The notes beneath the pieces were generated by a model. The model made no database searches and was not told the DNA's origin. It saw only the letters and a program-made list of their open reading frames with translations. Below, one piece after another: positions 61,319 through 64,000 of a DNA stretch of 64,000 nt. This DNA comes from an uncultured Bacteroidales bacterium (lineage in GTDB: Bacteria > Bacteroidota > Bacteroidia > Bacteroidales > UBA932): the NCBI GenBank assembly GCA_944323445.1, contig CALUSM010000007.1, forward strand, positions 1 through 64,000, in the 5' to 3' direction. How positions within the stretch are numbered: the first letter of the stretch is position 1; each line of letters begins with the position of its first letter. The translations under genes and the position numbers were made by a program.

Positions 61319-61816
61319 ATGAAAAAGATTGTTATTATTTACGGTTCGTCCACGGGGACGACACAGGCAGTGGCAGAAGCCATAGCCTCCAGACTGGATG
61401 TCAAAGATGTTTTCGACGTGGCTACGATAACCAAGGGACAGGTAGAGCCATACGATGTCCTTATCCTCGGAACCTCGACTTGGGGTGACGGAGAGCTCCA
61501 GGATGACTGGAATGACGGAATCAACGTTATCAAATCAGTCAATCTGGCCGGGAAGGACGTGGCCCTGTTCGGCTGCGGAGACTCCATGGCATACTCCGAC
61601 ACTTTCTGCAACGGCATGCACCTGCTCAAGGAAGAGCTGGAAGGCACCGGCTGCAATTTCATTGGCGGCATCCCGGCCGACGGCTATTCCTACTCCGACT
61701 CCACTGCCGTCGAAGAAGGAGAATTCATCGGTGCGGCCATAGACGACAACAATGAGCCGGAAAAGACCGGTGAGCGGATAGACACCTGGCTCGCCTCTTT
61801 CAAGGACAGGCTGTAA
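61319..61816 (+). CDS. Flavodoxin
   Basis: The 165-residue FMN protein has the phosphate-binding loop YGSSTGTTQAVAEAIAS, the first FMN-ring loop GTSTWGDGELQDDW and the second FGCGDSMAYSDTFC. It is of the long-chain type (IldA-like), serving as a low-potential electron carrier. The start at MKKIVIIYGSS is chosen because the fold begins there; the frame is open 26 codons further upstream without similarity. Confidence 0.95.
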   Translation: MKKIVIIYGSSTGTTQAVAEAIASRLDVKDVFDVATITKGQVEPYDVLILGTSTWGDGELQDDWNDGINVIKSVNLAGKDVALFGCGDSMAYSDTFCNGMHLLKEELEGTGCNFIGGIPADGYSYSDSTAVEEGEFIGAAIDDNNEPEKTGERIDTWLASFKDRL

Positions 61817-61839
61817 ACTGCTGCGTCTAAAGTAGGATA

Positions 61840-61938
61840 AAAAATAAAAGTCCCGGAAGACTAGCCGCCCTCGGCTCTAGAGGGAGGGGCCCGCCGCAAA
61901 GCGGTGGGAGGGCCTGGTCTTCCGGGACTTTTATTTTT
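61840..61938. terminator. Long bidirectional terminator hairpin with internal palindromes
   Basis: The outer arms, 61840-61861 and 61917-61938, are perfect 22-base inverted complements beginning AAAAATAAAAGTCCCGGAAG. They give T-rich tails in both directions, suited to the convergent flavodoxin and M81 genes. Inside is a GC-rich insert of 55 bases with its own stem CCCGCCGC AAA GCGGTGGG (61890-61908 region). The insert looks like a palindromic repeat placed in the loop of a normal terminator. Confidence 0.85.
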
Positions 61939-61965
61939 CTCCGCTTATCGCGAAATCTCCAAGGA

Positions 61966-63504
61966 CTACATGAATACGACCTCGAGATCAGGGGCAGGCA
62001 TATCGGGATCGAGCGGGAAGATGGGACGCTCAAGGCGCTTGTAGGGCAGCTGGAGCAGATCCTGGTCCACACCTCCGCGGGTCTGGGCCATCATCCAGTC
62101 CCCGGCATGGCTGATCTCGTAGAGTTCCTCTGTCAGATAGCCGAGCTTGACTACGATGATGTCCACGTCATAGGGATCGATACCCAATCGCTCGAAGTCC
62201 CCTTTGTAGTGGTAAGGGCTGCGGTCCTCACCCACAATGACGAGCATCGAGCCTGTCTTGATTACCACCTGGTCATTGCGCTCGCGGTCCAGAATCTTGA
62301 CCACTGTACCGTCAAGCATTACGGGAGGTGCATAACGGTCATCGACAGCAGCCCCTACCTTGCAGCGCACATGACCGCCCTCGCCAGCTTCCTTGGCCTG
62401 TGCCACCATCTCAGGTCCGGGTATAGCGGCATATACGAGTGTCTTGCCGCCGGCCTTCTTGAACTCGGGACGTGCCAGCAGCTTCTGGAGAGTCCAGGTC
62501 ACGTCACCGGCCCCTCCTGCTGTCGGGTTATCACCCATATCACTTATAAAATACGGCTTCTTGTCGCTCTTTATGGCCTTGGCCAGAACCTCCTCGAGGG
62601 AAGCCGTAGGAGCCACGAACTCGAAATCATTGCGCACAGACCAGAAATGCTCCGCCAGGGACTTGGCACCGGCGGCCACCTGAGCGCTGTCGTCACCGGT
62701 AACCATCACCACACCATGATTGCGCGGCTCGTCGGCCCAGGGATAGGACATCCAGATGGCGGCATCGATTACTCCGTCCTGAGCCTCGATTGGCTCGATG
62801 GCAGCATAGAGGGACTTGCCGGGATCTACACGGGTAGATGTCTTCTCGCCGGGCAACAGGATGGGTACCTTCACCCAGGCCTTGTAGGCGGGCTTGCCCT
62901 TGCCGCTTTCCAGACGGTCCAGCAGATTGACGATAGCCCGCTCACGGCTGATATAGCGGTCGGTATGAGGAGCCATACGGTAAGAGGTTATAAGGTCTGT
63001 ATTCTGAGCCAGACGGGGAGACACACATCCATGAGGGTCCATCGAAGTGGATATCAGGACATCGTCCCCCACTACCTCACGGATCCTGGTAATGTAATCG
63101 CCTTCGGGGTCATCCAGTCCCTCGACGCTCATCGCGCCGTGTATGTCGAGGAATATACCATCATAGGGCATATTCTCCCGGAGCAGACGGAGCGACTGAT
63201 TGAGCAGCGTGTCATAGCACTCGCGGGTCACCATTCCGCCGGGAGTAGCCCAGGCCACGATGGTCGGCACCCAGTCGGCACGTGCGAGCAGCTCATTGTT
63301 CTCTCCCTCAAAAAATGGATAGGACTTGATGATTTCATCCCCGTACAAAGGACGGAACATATCCAGGGTAGTACGGGCGGGCGAGAACGTACTGCACTCG
63401 ATGCCCACTCCGACGATAGCCACGCGCGGCTTCTTCTCGGTGCAGCCGCATACTGCAGCCACGGTCATGACAGCCGCGGCAAATATCTTGAAAAAGGACT
63501 TCAT
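61966..63504 (-). CDS. M81 family metallopeptidase (MlrC-like), lipoprotein
   Basis: The 512-residue product (start at MKSFFKIF; the open frame to 63519 begins with TTG) has a lipobox in VAAVCGCTEKK. The MlrC/M81 features follow: GVGIECSTFSPARTTLDMF, GIFLDIHGAMSVEGLDDPEG with metal-binding Asp and His, STSMDPHGCVSP with a second His, and SDMGDNPTAGGAGDVTW. MlrC cleaves linear peptides in microcystin breakdown; here the substrate is unknown. It lies 15 bases after the TlpA-like gene. Confidence 0.92.
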   Translation of the reverse strand: MKSFFKIFAAAVMTVAAVCGCTEKKPRVAIVGVGIECSTFSPARTTLDMFRPLYGDEIIKSYPFFEGENNELLARADWVPTIVAWATPGGMVTRECYDTLLNQSLRLLRENMPYDGIFLDIHGAMSVEGLDDPEGDYITRIREVVGDDVLISTSMDPHGCVSPRLAQNTDLITSYRMAPHTDRYISRERAIVNLLDRLESGKGKPAYKAWVKVPILLPGEKTSTRVDPGKSLYAAIEPIEAQDGVIDAAIWMSYPWADEPRNHGVVMVTGDDSAQVAAGAKSLAEHFWSVRNDFEFVAPTASLEEVLAKAIKSDKKPYFISDMGDNPTAGGAGDVTWTLQKLLARPEFKKAGGKTLVYAAIPGPEMVAQAKEAGEGGHVRCKVGAAVDDRYAPPVMLDGTVVKILDRERNDQVVIKTGSMLVIVGEDRSPYHYKGDFERLGIDPYDVDIIVVKLGYLTEELYEISHAGDWMMAQTRGGVDQDLLQLPYKRLERPIFPLDPDMPAPDLEVVFM

Positions 63505-63519
63505 AAGAGATTTGTACAA

Positions 63520-64000
63520 TTAAAGTTCTACGGATGTCTCACTGTCAAGCAGCTCCCTTATGGAAGCGAGGACAGAGGCGAAATGCTCCTCATCAAAGCC
63601 AGTCGCAGCATCAACCACAACTCCGTCACGGTCAATCAGATAGGCTCTAGGAATGGTCTCGGAGGCAAAAAGGGAATACACCTCCCGGTCAGGGTCGGGA
63701 TAGAGGGCGAATGTGAAATTCTTGGTCTTGTTGTACTCCGTCAGGTCAGCGTCGGTATGCTCGCGGCCCACCACGACGAGACGGAAGTCCTCCTCGTCCT
63801 GGAACATAGGCAGAAGGGTATCCTGTACCGCGGCCAGCTCGAGTTGACAGGGAGGGCACCATGTGGCGAAAAAACAGAGGTAGGTCACCTTGCCCTTGAG
63901 GTCGGCAGAGGAAAGGTCGCCGTAGACCTCTGAGCTCAGGGAGAATTCAGGGAGAGTATCCCCGGCTTTTATCTTATCGGGATCCACGCCCTTGCAGGAG
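63520..64000 (-). CDS. TlpA-like thioredoxin lipoprotein (5' end cut by window edge)
   Basis: The visible ~159 residues form a thioredoxin-like domain: GDTLPEFSLSSEVYGDL, then LCFFATWCPPCQLEL with the CxxC active site, then TIPRAYLIDRDGVVVDAATG with the cis-Pro. The frame stays open to the right edge and reads SCKGVDPDK there. That resembles the lipid-bearing Cys just after a signal peptide, so only about 20 residues are missing. It probably acts as a periplasmic thiol-disulfide reductase. It is the first visible gene of a pair with the M81 gene. Confidence 0.88.
   Translation of the reverse strand, partial: SCKGVDPDKIKAGDTLPEFSLSSEVYGDLSSADLKGKVTYLCFFATWCPPCQLELAAVQDTLLPMFQDEEDFRLVVVGREHTDADLTEYNKTKNFTFALYPDPDREVYSLFASETIPRAYLIDRDGVVVDAATGFDEEHFASVLASIRELLDSETSVEL

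Noticed and set aside
62107-63933. A 608-codon open frame opposite the M81 and TlpA-like genes
   Set aside because: Both genes on the other strand have recognisable catalytic motifs, while this frame has none.

Overview
The window is a piece of a Bacteroidales (Bacteroidota) chromosome; I cannot name the genus. Supporting signs are repeated matches to the Bacteroidota promoter pattern TTTG-N19/20-TAnnTTTG with no Shine-Dalgarno need, fimbrillin/Mfa2-type lipoproteins, GH92 and GH105 glycosidases, DKNYY and DUF3467 proteins, C69 and M81 peptidases and the AmmeMemoRadiSam genes. Most of the sequence is GC-rich with short gaps and many ATGA overlaps. Two stretches are clearly AT-richer: the CRISPR-cas locus and the methyltransferase end of a restriction locus.

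Layout: 100-2293 is a CRISPR array (34 repeats, 33 spacers) whose leader lies on its right side. 2517-10166 is a complete, compact type I-B-like cas operon on the minus strand (cas6-cas5-cas3-large subunit-cas7-cas4-cas1-cas2) reading toward the leader and array. 10529-12381 is a divergent hipB-hipA pair. 12394-16148 holds an esterase, an EEP-fold lipoprotein, a PhzF protein and a GT2 glycosyltransferase. 16209-20674 is a pstSCAB-phoU operon with a recognisable Pho-box-like array upstream. 21287-22853 is a Nudix hydrolase and a GH105 enzyme.

22943-33263 is a defence island: a DUF4143-type ATPase, an McrC-McrB-cytosine methyltransferase operon (LlaJI-like arrangement), two small unknown genes, an RloA/RloB (AbiL-type) pair and a Vsr endonuclease. 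Two inverted copies of a ~330-base non-coding element, built of paired AGTCTGTAAT / ATAACAGACT motifs, sit at 20902-21228 and 32309-32640 and bracket most of the island. I regard this element, together with the compositional break inside mcrB, as the most interesting undescribed material here.

33300-42028 carries a DKNYY protein, an MFS exporter, an AmrB-AmrA fusion with its radical SAM partner, an unknown protein, a fimbrial pair and an M28 peptidase. 42047-48941 is a six-gene minus-strand operon from valS through a thioesterase, tatA, tatC and an ABC-F ATPase to rlmB. 49021-51351 is a plus-strand operon ending in a KdsC-like phosphatase and Maf. 51352-52148 is a graveyard of an NVEALA-like peptide gene and an S26 signal peptidase gene. 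52141-64000 has a choloylglycine-hydrolase-like enzyme, a Tat-exported Fe-S aldo/keto reductase, a GH92 mannosidase, tRNA-Lys, an SDR, a C69 dipeptidase, an HdeD-like protein, a flavodoxin, an M81 metallopeptidase and a TlpA-like thioredoxin cut by the window edge.
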